DNA of 64,000 bases from Paenibacillus sp. 453mf (GCF_900116105.1 NZ_FPAC01000001.1:1726862-1790861), one strand, 5' to 3'; counted from the first letter of the stretch, positions 36,976-47,852 are shown. Program-made: numbers and translations. The notes: generated by a model from the sequence alone, not told the origin.

Positions 36976-38184
36976 TTAAACCGTAATTTCAGCAGTTTTT
37001 TTAACATTTGGCTGTGTCGTGTCTTCGATCAGCGAATCTTGTATCGATTCTTCTGCTGCCTGAGGCTTGTGCAGGAATGCCACAATCAGCAAGTTGATGA
37101 GCAGAGCTCCTCCACCTACGGCCGCCATCATCCAGTGATGATATGCGGAGCTGTTATCCGTAAATAATAATTCAAAGTTTGCCTGTACGGCATAGTACAT
37201 CGGTGAAATATAACTCATCCATTCATATGGCAAATACATCATATCTCGCGGGATGGTTGCTCCATTAGCTATCGTTTGAAGCAATAAGATCGGCATGTTC
37301 AGAATCATGCCCCCTTCACCTACCAGGAAGATCAAGATCGCAGTGAAGTTGAAGCAAACCATATAGTTCAGGATTTGATGACCCCACAAGGTGAAGAACA
37401 TCTCTGATCCGTGATTGGTCACGGCATATGAAATACCAATTCCTGCGGCCGAGGATAGTGTCGCAATAAGTAAAGCAGTAATCTGAACATATAAGAACAA
37501 TCGCCACTTGCTGGTTGTACCCCGATTAGCTTTATAGGAGCCGACCAGCTGCATAGCCCCAATCATTGCACCAACATAACCCGCCATAGTCAGGAACATC
37601 GGCAGCATATTGTTATGCATTCCTGCTGGGATTTCATTAATGGTTACGGAGTTGCCGACATAAGTCGTTTCGATCTTCTCGGCCATCTCAGCCGCTTGAT
37701 CCTCCGGGACATTTAGTGTCATCAATATATTTTGTGCGGTTTGCGTCGAGAACTGAGTGCTTAATTGATTGTTGATTTCACTAACAATGGAGGACATGGA
37801 CGAGGAGACGACCGTTGCTCCTGCACCATTCGTTGTAAAGTCAATGCTGGATGACACATCCCCGCTCTGCAAATCCTGCGAGAACGTCTCTGGAATATGA
37901 ACCACCAACGCCAAATCATTATCTTCCAATTGAGCCAGCGCCTCTGAATTCGATAAATCCGTTGAAATCTCTTCAAATGGCAAATTCTCCTGTAACTGCT
38001 CGGCAATCGTTCCCCCATACTCTCCTTTATCTTCATTTACGATGGCAACGGGGAGTTTATCAATATTGTTCGGGATTGCGGTATATCCGGGGAGAAAAAT
38101 CCCCAGCATCGCGACCGCGTAAAATATCCCCATAAAAATGGCGGCAATCGCTCCTCTTGTTTTTAAAAACGTTTTAAACTTCAT
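36976..38184 (-). CDS. YhgE/Pip-domain ABC-2-like membrane protein (short form)
   Basis: A 402-residue membrane protein with one N-terminal helix (GAIAAIFMGIFYAVAMLGIF), an extracytoplasmic domain with the Pip signature KLPVAIVNEDKGEYGGTIA and LALVVHIPETFSQDLQSGD, then five C-terminal helices (NMLPMFLTMAGYVGAMIGAM onward) like ABC-2 permeases. Full YhgE/Pip proteins are over 700 residues; this lacks the long coiled-coil. Such proteins occur in type VII secretion (EsaA) and phage receptors (YueB), and short forms are often adjacent to drug-responsive regulators. It is followed by padR. A second copy is at 60313-61497. Confidence 0.82.
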   Translation of the reverse strand: MKFKTFLKTRGAIAAIFMGIFYAVAMLGIFLPGYTAIPNNIDKLPVAIVNEDKGEYGGTIAEQLQENLPFEEISTDLSNSEALAQLEDNDLALVVHIPETFSQDLQSGDVSSSIDFTTNGAGATVVSSSMSSIVSEINNQLSTQFSTQTAQNILMTLNVPEDQAAEMAEKIETTYVGNSVTINEIPAGMHNNMLPMFLTMAGYVGAMIGAMQLVGSYKANRGTTSKWRLFLYVQITALLIATLSSAAGIGISYAVTNHGSEMFFTLWGHQILNYMVCFNFTAILIFLVGEGGMILNMPILLLQTIANGATIPRDMMYLPYEWMSYISPMYYAVQANFELLFTDNSSAYHHWMMAAVGGGALLINLLIVAFLHKPQAAEESIQDSLIEDTTQPNVKKTAEITV

Positions 38185-38254
38185 TATTCATCTTCTTCCT
38201 TTCGAGCGAAATTTTACTTTTTTGAGAGTAGTTTTATAAAAGCACTTTAATCAA

Positions 38255-38272
38255 AGTATATTATATATTACT
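38255..38272. promoter_or_regulatory. Dyad operator candidate upstream of YhgE/Pip gene
   Basis: AGTATATTATATATTACT is a dyad (AGTA...TACT arms) 71-88 nt upstream of the membrane-protein start, within a very AT-rich promoter region. A natural site for the PadR of this operon. Confidence 0.4.
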
Positions 38273-38368
38273 CTTACTTTTCAAGAAAATCAAATGACTC
38301 GGGGTTTATCGTATCGATGACTGGTGTAAAATATTTGAAAAATCAATATATCCGAAAGGAGCAAATCT

Positions 38369-39160
38369 ATGTCAAGCCATCATAACCTAAAAGGTAAAAT
38401 TGCTGTAATCACTGGAGCTGGCTCTGGTATTGGACGTGCCGCAGCGTTGCAATTCGCAAGAGAAGGCGTGAAGGTGTGCCTGTTAGATCTAGACCTTGAA
38501 CATGTGAATAGGGTGAAGACGCAAATTGAGGAATCCGGTGGCGAGGTCATAGCCGAGAAGTGCGATATCAATTCATCTCAAGACGTCAAACAGGGAATCC
38601 GTACAGCAAGCGATCATTGGGGAGGTCTTGACATTGTATTTGCCAACGCAGGTATTGCCGGAGAAATGGCACCTATAGAAACGATGAAGGAAGACGATTG
38701 GGACCACACGATCCATACCAATTTAAGAGGTACGTTCTTGACCGTTAAACATGCCATCCCCTTCATGAAAGAGTATGGAGGCAGCATCATAATTACAAGC
38801 TCTGTTAGTGGAAACCGCATTTTCTCTCAAGCCGGATATACTGCTTACAGCGCCTCAAAAGCCGGACAAATTGCACTTATGAAAATGGCTGCTCTGGAAC
38901 TCGCGCAGTACAAAATTCGCGTAAACGCGATATGTCCAGGTGCTGTTGAAACTCACATTGGACAATCCATTCACAACTCCTCTGATATTAAGGACATTGA
39001 GATCCCAGTCAAATTTCCTGAAGGTGATCAGCCTCTGGAACATGGACCGGGTCAACCTGAGCAGATCGCTGATTTAGTGACATTCCTCGCTTCCGACTTA
39101 TCATCACATATCACCGGAACGGAAATATATATTGATGGTGCTGAGTCCCTTCTTAAATAA
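38369..39160 (+). CDS. SDR-family oxidoreductase
   Basis: A 263-residue classical short-chain dehydrogenase/reductase with the NAD(P) motif TGAGSGIGRAAA, NAGIAG, the catalytic Ser in IITSSVSGN, and YTAYSASKAGQ (YxxxK active site). An acidic residue after strand 2 (LLDLDLEHV) suggests NAD preference. The ATG at 38369 follows AAAGGAG. It is monocistronic and divergent from the YhgE/Pip operon. The substrate is not predictable. Confidence 0.93.
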   Translation: MSSHHNLKGKIAVITGAGSGIGRAAALQFAREGVKVCLLDLDLEHVNRVKTQIEESGGEVIAEKCDINSSQDVKQGIRTASDHWGGLDIVFANAGIAGEMAPIETMKEDDWDHTIHTNLRGTFLTVKHAIPFMKEYGGSIIITSSVSGNRIFSQAGYTAYSASKAGQIALMKMAALELAQYKIRVNAICPGAVETHIGQSIHNSSDIKDIEIPVKFPEGDQPLEHGPGQPEQIADLVTFLASDLSSHITGTEIYIDGAESLLK

Positions 39161-39211
39161 ACACAGCGCAATAAATCTCGTGGACTATAATTTACATCCC
39201 CAAAATATATA

Positions 39212-39229
39212 AGCCGCCATATGGCGGCT
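39212..39229. terminator. Hairpin between SDR and GH88 genes
   Basis: AGCCGCCATATGGCGGCT is a perfect 18-bp palindrome between convergent genes, without a clear T run. Confidence 0.5.
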
Positions 39230-39277
39230 GAACGTAAGGATACATAATGGTCGAAGTATTTATTCAACAAATGGATC

Positions 39278-40393
39278 TTACCAAAACCTATCTTGGTGTC
39301 CCATTAACAGCGAAATGCCTTCTGCAAAGTAATAATCCCCATAAATTAATGGGACATCAACATTGCTATTCCCAGGGTAATGACTCGTTCCATGTAAAAT
39401 GAGACCTTCCTCTGTTTTCGATTCCCATGCTCCATAATTCGTATATAGGGAATAAAGGATTCGCTCTGCACATTTGCGGTATATATCCGCCTCCAGCCCG
39501 TTAACCTGATCTGCGATGAGCAGGAGTCCGCAAGCGGCACAAGCTCCGGCAGAGGAATCTCGAATCGAGGGAATTCCTTCCGGTGAACGGAAATCCCAAT
39601 AAGGAACATGATCCTCCGGTAAATTAGCCATAAAGAAATGAGCCGTTTGCTTGGCGGCATCCAGATATTCCTGCTTACCTGTATAGTGATAGCTTAGACT
39701 CATTCCATAAATAGCCCACGCCGTTCCGCGAGACCATGCTGATTCTGGTGCGTACCCTTGTCCTCCCATCACCTCCAGCTTCTCTCCGGATTCCGGGTCA
39801 AATACAACGATGTGACTAACGGAACCGTCAGGCCGATAAAAATGCTTCAGCACCGTATCGGCGTGCTTAACGGCGATGTGCTTATACCTTGGATCTCCCG
39901 TCACACGAGAAGCCCAGTATAACAGGGGTAAATTCATTAAGCAGTCAATGATTGCCCAGCCTGCATTATTCTCTCCATTCCACGCTCGAATGTAACTGCC
40001 TTGAATGTTGAATCGCGCAGCCAGAAGATTAGCGGCTAGCACGGCTCTCCGTTTCGAGTCCTCTGCTCCTAGAAGCTTATATCTAGCCCCGCTTGTTAAG
40101 GTCCACATGAATCCGATATCGTGATCTACCAGATTCGCATCAGCAAGCAATGAATCGAGCTGACGTTCGCAGGATTCTGCTGTTTCCTTCAATGCATCGT
40201 CTTTGGTATCACGGTAAACAAGCCACAGTAAACCTGGCCAGAAGCCGGCGGTCCACCAAGAGGCTCGCTCCAGCTGATATTCACCATTCACACTTGCATG
40301 TGGAAAACGGTCTCCAATTCGATGATGAACCCGCTTCACTTTTGCTACCGTTTGATCCCAAGCTTCTTGTACCCAATCCGGTTGAATTGTCAT
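39278..40393 (-). CDS. GH88 unsaturated glucuronyl hydrolase
   Basis: About 371 residues without a signal peptide. Family features are ERASWWTAGFWPGLLWL, the catalytic Asp in LVDHDIGFMW, the second essential Asp in NAGWAIIDCLMNLP, and YAPESAWSRGTAWAIYGM. GH88 enzymes hydrolyse unsaturated uronyl units from lyase-cut glycosaminoglycans, gellan or xanthan-like polymers, giving a free keto acid. The ATG at 40393 follows GAGGAG; the longer frame upstream overlaps DUF2264. It lies 29 nt after the DUF2264 gene and is co-transcribed. It acts in the cytoplasm. Confidence 0.9.
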   Translation of the reverse strand: MTIQPDWVQEAWDQTVAKVKRVHHRIGDRFPHASVNGEYQLERASWWTAGFWPGLLWLVYRDTKDDALKETAESCERQLDSLLADANLVDHDIGFMWTLTSGARYKLLGAEDSKRRAVLAANLLAARFNIQGSYIRAWNGENNAGWAIIDCLMNLPLLYWASRVTGDPRYKHIAVKHADTVLKHFYRPDGSVSHIVVFDPESGEKLEVMGGQGYAPESAWSRGTAWAIYGMSLSYHYTGKQEYLDAAKQTAHFFMANLPEDHVPYWDFRSPEGIPSIRDSSAGACAACGLLLIADQVNGLEADIYRKCAERILYSLYTNYGAWESKTEEGLILHGTSHYPGNSNVDVPLIYGDYYFAEGISLLMGHQDRFW

Positions 40394-40422
40394 ATTAATG
40401 CTCCTCTCGAGAACGCTAATGG

Positions 40423-41562
40423 TTATCTCAAAATGGCTTTGTCCAAATGGACAGTCCCACCAGACCATGCCTTAAGTGCCGTCCACTCGGCCTGTCCTTG
40501 CCAAAATGCAGTGTCAGGCGACAGCCCTAATGGTAGAAATACCGTCGTACACAGATATAAGCTGCCTGTCGAAATGTAGGCTTCTCCGATATCAGGCTGA
40601 CTTCCGGCAAATCCGATTCGCAGCCAGCCGGAATCATCAAAAGTACCCGGCATCTGGACCTGCCGCTTGATGACCGCCGTAAGCGCACAGCGAACTTGAG
40701 CCGGTTCCAACTCTTCCGGGAGCTCCTCCCTTAAGGCCATTAATGATAAATGCTGAAATGCGCCAAAGCGATAGGCCAAGGATCGTCCAATGGGCGGGAA
40801 TGTGCCTTCTGGTGATATGAACCGTTCCAAAACAGCGGCATAGCGTTCAGCTCTCGTAAACACTTTGGCTCGAAGTTCTGCCCAATCTCCATACTGATCT
40901 CCAACAGCATCCAATATTTCCACCTGCATGGGCTGAATGACATAGCTGTTATAATAATCCCAATGAAATGCAGGCCCATCTCCATAAGCACCATCGCCCT
41001 TATACCACTGCTCATGCTGCCTTAGCGCATAATCCACTCGCATGCGATCCCAGTCTTCTACTCCCATTCGAAATAAAGCGGTTTCAATCATTGCGCTAAA
41101 TAACAGCCAATTGCTGAATACAGGTCGTATAATACGGGTTGCCCGCAGAGCTGAGATCAAATTCCTTTTTACTTTCTCATCCAGCTGTGCATACAGCACA
41201 CTCGGAGCGCGGAGCACCGCGTTCGCAAGAAAAGCCGCGTCGACTACAGGCTGTCCTCCAATCGTAAAATTCATATAGTCTGGAGAAGCCGGATCTGTAG
41301 CCATATCCATTGCCCGTCTTGCCAGCTCGGCCATCTGTGCCCGAATTTCTCCTTCTTCTCCTGTACGAGGACCGTGTTCAAGCCATGGTGCAATTCCAGC
41401 AAGCGTTCGCCCGAGCGCTTCTAGATAAGTGTAATCGGATCGATCCCCCACCCTTGCTTCAACAGGCATATCCATCTTAAGCCGACGTTCTGATAATGAA
41501 TACAGTACAGGACGAACAATGCGAACCAGAGTATCCACCCAATACTTACGATCGACCGACAT
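40423..41562 (-). CDS. DUF2264 family protein, probable glycan-degradation partner
   Basis: About 379 residues of the DUF2264 family, an alpha-helical (alpha/alpha)-barrel-like protein often encoded with uronic-acid hydrolases and lyases. Conserved stretches are YTYLEALGRTLAGIAPWL, SPDYMNFTIGGQPVVDAAFL, FSNWLLFSAMIE, and YGDGPAFHWDYYNSYVIQPM. The start ATG at 41562 is 8 nt after AAAGGAGG; the more distal ATG at 41583 lies before the ribosome site. The activity is unproven; with GH88 next door a role in breakdown of acidic polysaccharide is likely. Confidence 0.85.
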   Translation of the reverse strand: MSVDRKYWVDTLVRIVRPVLYSLSERRLKMDMPVEARVGDRSDYTYLEALGRTLAGIAPWLEHGPRTGEEGEIRAQMAELARRAMDMATDPASPDYMNFTIGGQPVVDAAFLANAVLRAPSVLYAQLDEKVKRNLISALRATRIIRPVFSNWLLFSAMIETALFRMGVEDWDRMRVDYALRQHEQWYKGDGAYGDGPAFHWDYYNSYVIQPMQVEILDAVGDQYGDWAELRAKVFTRAERYAAVLERFISPEGTFPPIGRSLAYRFGAFQHLSLMALREELPEELEPAQVRCALTAVIKRQVQMPGTFDDSGWLRIGFAGSQPDIGEAYISTGSLYLCTTVFLPLGLSPDTAFWQGQAEWTALKAWSGGTVHLDKAILR

Positions 41563-41583
41563 CGTTGCTGCCTCCTTTTTCAT

Positions 41584-41917
41584 CTCCTTGCTTCCAAAAA
41601 AAGTATAGACGCTTGCCTCCGACCATTCAATAAACTTTTTTAATAGCAGAGCTGGTCAAAATCTTCATTTCGATGTCTACATTACCTATCTATCGTTAAA
41701 AGATCCGTAAGGAAATCAAAGAATCACACAGAAGGAATTCATTTGCCCACAAAGCAAGGATTGGATTTAGCTGTTTCTGCTAGAACAAAAGAAAATGACT
41801 CCGGATTTATTCCAGAGTCATTCTCTTTATATGAAACAACATCCAAAAATACTGAAATCTAAAATTCAATGACTTTTAATTTTTAATCAATCTCTACTTA
41901 ATGAAAATAGAGGGATA
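41584..41917 (-). other. Intergenic region between DUF2264 and gsiB
   Basis: About 330 bp. It holds the gsiB terminator at 41793-41824; the rest is AT-rich and no gene is visible. Confidence 0.5.
41793..41824 (-). terminator. Terminator of gsiB
   Basis: AATGACTCTGG/CCGGAGTCATT stem followed by TTCTTTTG on the minus strand, about 95 nt past the gsiB stop. Confidence 0.65.
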
Positions 41918-42247
41918 TTAATCTCTTTGACGGGAGCGCGCCTCTCCACCCTTGCGCCCTGCCTCTTCTCTGCTCATTTTACCATCATTATTGGAGTCAT
42001 CACGAGCTTCTCCACCCTTACGGCCGATTTCTTGGTAAAATTCCTTGTCGTGGTTCCGGGAAGTCGCTTCTCCTCCCTTTTCACCAATTTCTTGATAAAA
42101 TTCCTGATCATGATTCCGAGAAGTAGCATCTCCACCTTTTTTCCCAATCTCTTGGTAGAATTCTTTATCGTGATTGTTAGATGTTGCTTCTCCACCCATA
42201 CGACCTGCTTCTTCACGACTCATTTTGTTGTCTCGATTGTTTGCCAT
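41918..42247 (-). CDS. gsiB: GsiB-like general stress protein with KGG repeats
   Basis: A 109-residue, highly hydrophilic protein built from five roughly 20-residue units of the form EFYQEIGKKGGDATSRNHDQ, each with the (K/R)GG(E/D)A core of the KGG/LEA-like stress family. GsiB of Bacillus subtilis has the same design and is strongly induced by heat, salt and starvation. It is probably disordered and protective. ATG 42247 is 9 nt after AAGGAG. A sigma-B-type promoter lies 63 nt upstream. The internal DNA repeats are an obvious source of copy-number change. Confidence 0.92.
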   Translation of the reverse strand: MANNRDNKMSREEAGRMGGEATSNNHDKEFYQEIGKKGGDATSRNHDQEFYQEIGEKGGEATSRNHDKEFYQEIGRKGGEARDDSNNDGKMSREEAGRKGGEARSRQRD

Positions 42248-42309
42248 TTGAATTCACTCCTTAGTAGATTAGTTTAGGAAGTCTTTCTTACTTCCGGTAC
42301 GTTATTGAA

Positions 42310-42334
42310 TTACCCGCCTCCAAAAATATTAAAC
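42310..42334 (-). promoter_or_regulatory. Sigma-B-type promoter of gsiB
   Basis: On the minus strand GTTTAA (42334-42329) and GGGTAA (42315-42310) are 13 nt apart, matching the Bacillus sigma-B consensus (GTTTaa N12-15 GGGwAw) at every core position. Confidence 0.75.
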
Positions 42335-42440
42335 TCCCTTTTAGTATAAAATCCATATTCATTCGAACAAATGGCTATACTTGCTCTACTTGGTGCTTCA
42401 CCATCATTAACGCGGTGTCGTGTTGAATTATTAAGAAATA

Positions 42441-42471
42441 AAAATGGCTGCCGAGGTTTTCTCGACAGCCT
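42441..42471 (-). terminator. Terminator of GNAT gene
   Basis: GGCTGTCGAG/CTCGGCAGCC stem followed by ATTTTTATTT on the minus strand. Confidence 0.8.
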
Positions 42472-42549
42472 GAGCATCCGCTCTTGAGCGGAATCTGTTG
42501 GCTATAAAGCAGCGCGGGAATGATATAAATCCGCTACTCGCTTCAATCT

Positions 42550-43062
42550 TTATTCAATAGTTATCATATCTAAACACATAAAATCTTCATCAAAATAACT
42601 TCCCGCATATTTTAAAGCTCTTTTTTCCTTGCCGAACACTCTAAAACCTAACTCTTCGTATAGCTTTTTCGCAGAATTATTATCTGACATCACAGTCAAA
42701 TTAATTTGCTCCAATCCCTCTTGCTTCCCTGCTAATATGATCAGCTCTTCGAGTAACTTTTTACCAAGACCCATTCGGCGATGTTCGGATGCTACATACA
42801 TTCCATAAATGTTCCCTTTGTGTGCGGTTTTCATGTTGATTTCGCGTAGGAAGGTCACAATAGCTATTAATTCATTTTCCATAAATGCACCAAGTGTAAA
42901 CTTGTTACTCGTTGAAGTTATGCGCTGGGCAACCTGTTCTACTGAATAATTTAGTTCAAGCTCATAAGTTGATCCGAATGCTTCCGGGTTGGTTTGCAAG
43001 GCCTTAAGCCGGAGAGCCTGATAAGCCTCTGCGTCATTCTCAGTTAATACACGAATAATCAA
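42550..43062 (-). CDS. GNAT-family N-acetyltransferase
   Basis: About 170 residues. The acetyl-CoA-binding motif A is clear (GNIYGMYVASEHRRMGLGKK, with the R-x-x-G-x-G/A core), followed by motif B (LTVMSDNNSAKKLYEELGFR). The start is most likely the TTG at 43062, 7 nt after AAAGGAGG, giving MIIRVLTENDAEAYQALRLK; the upstream frame to 43095 lies before the ribosome site. The acceptor substrate is unknown. It is a monocistronic gene with its own terminator. Confidence 0.88.
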   Translation of the reverse strand: MIIRVLTENDAEAYQALRLKALQTNPEAFGSTYELELNYSVEQVAQRITSTSNKFTLGAFMENELIAIVTFLREINMKTAHKGNIYGMYVASEHRRMGLGKKLLEELIILAGKQEGLEQINLTVMSDNNSAKKLYEELGFRVFGKEKRALKYAGSYFDEDFMCLDMITIE

Positions 43063-43112
43063 AGAATAGGCCTCCTTTAAAACATCCCCATACATTTACA
43101 TACTAAAATGTG

Positions 43113-43145
43113 AGATGTCATACTTTATGTTAGAGTACGACATCT
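43113..43145. promoter_or_regulatory. Inverted repeat upstream of GNAT gene
   Basis: AGATGTCATACT and AGTACGACATCT form a 12-bp arm repeat (one mismatch) with a 9-nt centre, about 50 nt upstream of the GNAT start. Either an operator or a leader hairpin. Confidence 0.45.
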
Positions 43146-43267
43146 AATGATGTAATGCAATTGTGCAAATTCTGCGGCACGCATCATTAAAGAAACATTT
43201 TAATTTTTTGGACTTGTTGATCGTAACATACGCTTATACCACGATCTATCCATTGTTATGTAAAATG

Positions 43268-43303
43268 AGGAGCTGGCTGTCAATTGACAGCTGCTCCATT
43301 TTT
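43268..43303. terminator. Hairpin downstream of alpha-amylase
   Basis: GGAGCTGGCTGTCA/TGACAGCTGCTCC stem with ATTTTTC on the plus strand and CATTTTA on the minus strand. Plausible amylase terminator. Confidence 0.55.
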
Positions 43304-43342
43304 CGGGACATGAACAAGCTATCATTAAGGATTAATTCACTT

Positions 43343-43354
43343 GCAAACGTTTGC
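43343..43354. promoter_or_regulatory. LacI-type operator core GCAAACGTTTGC, downstream copy
   Basis: Perfect 12-bp palindrome 20 nt past the amylase stop, identical in its core to the copy in the amylase leader at 45311-45322. It matches the GCAAACGTTTGC core recognised by MalR/LacI-family regulators. Confidence 0.5.
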
Positions 43355-43374
43355 TCCAATGTACTATTTAACTA

Positions 43375-45288
<1,914 letters not shown>

Positions 45289-45308
45289 TCATTTTGAAAT
45301 TGAAATGA

Positions 45309-45324
45309 GCGCAAACGTTTGCGC
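45309..45324. promoter_or_regulatory. LacI-type operator in amylase leader
   Basis: GCGCAAACGTTTGCGC is a perfect 16-bp palindrome 51-66 nt upstream of the amylase start. Its core GCAAACGTTTGC recurs at 43343-43354. LacI/MalR-type control by maltodextrins is inferred. Confidence 0.65.
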
Positions 45325-45508
45325 AAATGGCCATAAAAATTCAAATTCAACACAATCTTTGAACTAAGAAAGCAGTCTTTGTATTTTCCCTCCTCTCCAC
45401 GTGGCCCTTCGACTTTGCATGTATTAACTTTTATATCCTTTAATGTATATACACTCCAGCCGATGAGTGGATTCTACCATATTCCAATTGAAATTAACAA
45501 GATGTTTT

Positions 45509-45522
45509 TGGAAGCGCTTTAT
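45509..45522 (+). promoter_or_regulatory. Cre-like site upstream of alpha-amylase
   Basis: TGGAAGCGCTTTAT matches the cre consensus except at the last two positions and lies near a possible amylase promoter. CcpA control would be usual for an amylase. Confidence 0.4.
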
Positions 45523-45679
45523 ACATTGATTGCTGCGCAAATATTATCATCCATACAGAACCTTTGATACATGTAAATGTTTATTTATGCTTGGAGCCAA
45601 GATACAAATTGTTCAGATAGATCCTCCGATCGGACAATGAGTTGTTTAACAACTGAATTATATAAGCATCATTCGATAT

Positions 45680-45709
45680 AAAAAAAAGCCGCATTTATTC
45701 ATGCGGCAG
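45680..45709 (-). terminator. Terminator downstream of the alcohol dehydrogenase gene
   Basis: CTGCCGCATG/ATGCGGC stem followed by eight Ts on the minus strand, about 170 nt past the dehydrogenase stop. Confidence 0.7.
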
Positions 45710-45877
45710 CACATACAGAACCTAAAATTGTACCCAGGTGAGTCTTGCTACATCGAGTTAGTCATAGCTCGATCCCTTTATTTATTTCTCAATATCACAT
45801 TTTCAGTCATATTCCAAAATAAATGATCGAATTGTATTGAAGTAAAGTTCCAGCATTTATAAGATTATTTGAAGAAG

Positions 45878-46996
45878 TTAATCCAATGGTACATAAGTCT
45901 CATCAATGATCAGGATCGGTTTAATGACCTGTCCAGAAAGTGACTCCTCTGCTGCTAAGTTAATATCCTCGAATTTATATAATTTTGCTAGCTTGTCAAA
46001 AGCAAAATTACCTGCTTTGTAGAATTCCACCATTTGACGAATGGAGAGCTGAGGAACTGCCTTGCCCATTCGGGCACCAACCAAATTACGGTTTTGCATT
46101 GTAAAGTCATTGGTTGTGTTAATCTCCATATCTCGCCCAGCAGCAACCGGGGCTACAGATCCACCGACAGCCAGAACTTCAATGGAGCTGCGTACGACTG
46201 CATTGACACCGGTAGTGTCCACACTGTAGTTCACACCTTTTCCATTTGTCAGTTCGAGGATGGCTTCCTTCACATCCACATTTTTGCTGTTAATCGCATG
46301 TGTCGCGCCAAGCTCCTTAGCCCGCTCCAAGCGATGATCATGAATATCGACCGCAATGACTTTGGTGCAACCTGAAATTTTGGCTGCCATCATTGCAGCT
46401 AAGCCAACTGCACCCGTACCGAAGATAGCTATAGTTGTTCCAGGTTCAGGTTTCAATCCATTAAACACGGTTCCACTCCCTGTCAGGAACCCGCAGCCCA
46501 GCGGGCCAACTAAACGAAGATCAACCGATTTATCCACTTTAGTTAAGCTGGACGGACTCACGATAGTATGCGTTGAGAAAGACGATTGTCCAAAGAATCT
46601 GGTTACCGGTGTACCATCAGCTTTGATCAGATAAGGCGTGTTGTCATCCCGTTTACCATGGAAGTTAATGTGATTCCAGTCATCGCATGATGCCGGCAGA
46701 CCCGTAAGACAGCTGTCACAATGTCCGCAATAACCAAACGATATAACGACCTGATCTCCTGGTTCATAGCCAACAACATTTTTGCCTACCTGCTCAACAA
46801 CCCCAGACCCTTCATGACCAAGCACAATCGGCATCGGATATTCTGTATAGCCTTTGCGTACCACATCATCAGAGTGGCACATGCCCGATGCAACGATTCT
46901 CACGAGTACTTCGTCGTCACGAATTTCGCTTAACTCTAGCTCCTCTATTTCATAAGGCTGGTGAAGTCCATTCAATACCGCTGCTTTAATCTTCAT
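45878..46996 (-). CDS. Zinc-dependent alcohol dehydrogenase (aryl-alcohol type)
   Basis: About 372 residues. Catalytic zinc ligands are in ASGMCHSDDVV and LGHEGSGVVEQVG; the structural-zinc loop has FGYCGHCDSCLTGLPASC; the third catalytic Cys is in LVGPLGCGFLTGSGTVFN. The NAD fold is IAIFGTGAVGLAAMMAAK with Asp in VIAVDIHD, favouring NAD. The class III-like sequence resembles benzyl/aryl-alcohol dehydrogenases (XylB). ATG 46996 follows GGGGGAG. It diverges from a LuxR-type regulator starting 178 nt away, which may control it. Confidence 0.92.
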   Translation of the reverse strand: MKIKAAVLNGLHQPYEIEELELSEIRDDEVLVRIVASGMCHSDDVVRKGYTEYPMPIVLGHEGSGVVEQVGKNVVGYEPGDQVVISFGYCGHCDSCLTGLPASCDDWNHINFHGKRDDNTPYLIKADGTPVTRFFGQSSFSTHTIVSPSSLTKVDKSVDLRLVGPLGCGFLTGSGTVFNGLKPEPGTTIAIFGTGAVGLAAMMAAKISGCTKVIAVDIHDHRLERAKELGATHAINSKNVDVKEAILELTNGKGVNYSVDTTGVNAVVRSSIEVLAVGGSVAPVAAGRDMEINTTNDFTMQNRNLVGARMGKAVPQLSIRQMVEFYKAGNFAFDKLAKLYKFEDINLAAEESLSGQVIKPILIIDETYVPLD

Positions 46997-47174
46997 ACAA
47001 TCTCCCCCGTAATGTCGTTTTTTGAACACTATTAATGATACCGTTTACTTTCTTTTAAAAACACTTATCTTTATGTACAACTTCTTGAAATGTAAAAGTA
47101 TAGCTTTTGGGAAATTCACTATACTTTAGGATAGTCAGTTGGATATAATCTATTATTAGGAGGAGATTAAACAG

Positions 47175-47852
47175 ATGAAAAGTTGGAAAGAGCAGCTAAT
47201 ATCTATCCCACAATCCTATTCAGTGAATGAACGTCTTTTTGAGATGATGAAAATATTCTATGAGCATTTCCCTTGCCGTATCATGCAGTTGTTTCAATAT
47301 TCGAGCTTTAACGGCACGTTCAGCGGGATCCTAACTTATGAGAACTCGAATGTTCAATCGATTGCACACATACACCAAGTCATCACAATTAATTCTTATG
47401 TTCACGAAGGTATTCTAGAGAACAAAGTGTGCTTCTTCTCGGACAGTAAATTTCAGTTGTCCATTGGTAATCAGTTTGTGCTGTCCGAGCCTGTCCACGA
47501 TATGTTGATGATCCCTTTTTCGGTAAATGGCATTGTCGTTGGATTTATGACTGGTGTGAATGTACAGTATGAAGTGACCAAGGAAATGTTAGAAGAAATC
47601 CGCAGCTTCAGTGAAAGTTGTGTACATATGCTTAACATCACAAAATACGGGAAGACAACTCATTTTACGGATAAAGAGCTTATCATTATGCAATACATTT
47701 CCAATGGTTATACGACAAAAGAAATCAGCAGCATCCTTCATATTGTGGAAGCCACGGTTAAATACTTTTTAAAGAACGTCATGCTCAAAACCAACAGTAA
47801 AAATCGAACGGAAGCCGTGGCAAAATTGTTTCGTATGAAGCTAATCCAATAA
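47175..47852 (+). CDS. LuxR-family transcriptional regulator
   Basis: A 225-residue regulator. The N-terminal 150 residues form a GAF/PAS-like sensing region (LMIPFSVNGIVVGFMTGVNV) without a clear ligand motif. The C-terminus is a LuxR helix-turn-helix: FTDKELIIMQYISNGYTTKE, ISSILHIVEATVKYFLKNVM, TNSKNRTEAVAKLFRM. It lacks a receiver domain. ATG 47175 follows AGGAGGAG. The divergent alcohol dehydrogenase is the likely target. Confidence 0.88.
   Translation: MKSWKEQLISIPQSYSVNERLFEMMKIFYEHFPCRIMQLFQYSSFNGTFSGILTYENSNVQSIAHIHQVITINSYVHEGILENKVCFFSDSKFQLSIGNQFVLSEPVHDMLMIPFSVNGIVVGFMTGVNVQYEVTKEMLEEIRSFSESCVHMLNITKYGKTTHFTDKELIIMQYISNGYTTKEISSILHIVEATVKYFLKNVMLKTNSKNRTEAVAKLFRMKLIQ

Noticed and set aside
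41974..42216. Second gene in the alternative frame of the gsiB repeats
   Set aside because: The long open shadow frames on both strands arise from the repeated DNA; they lack ribosome sites.
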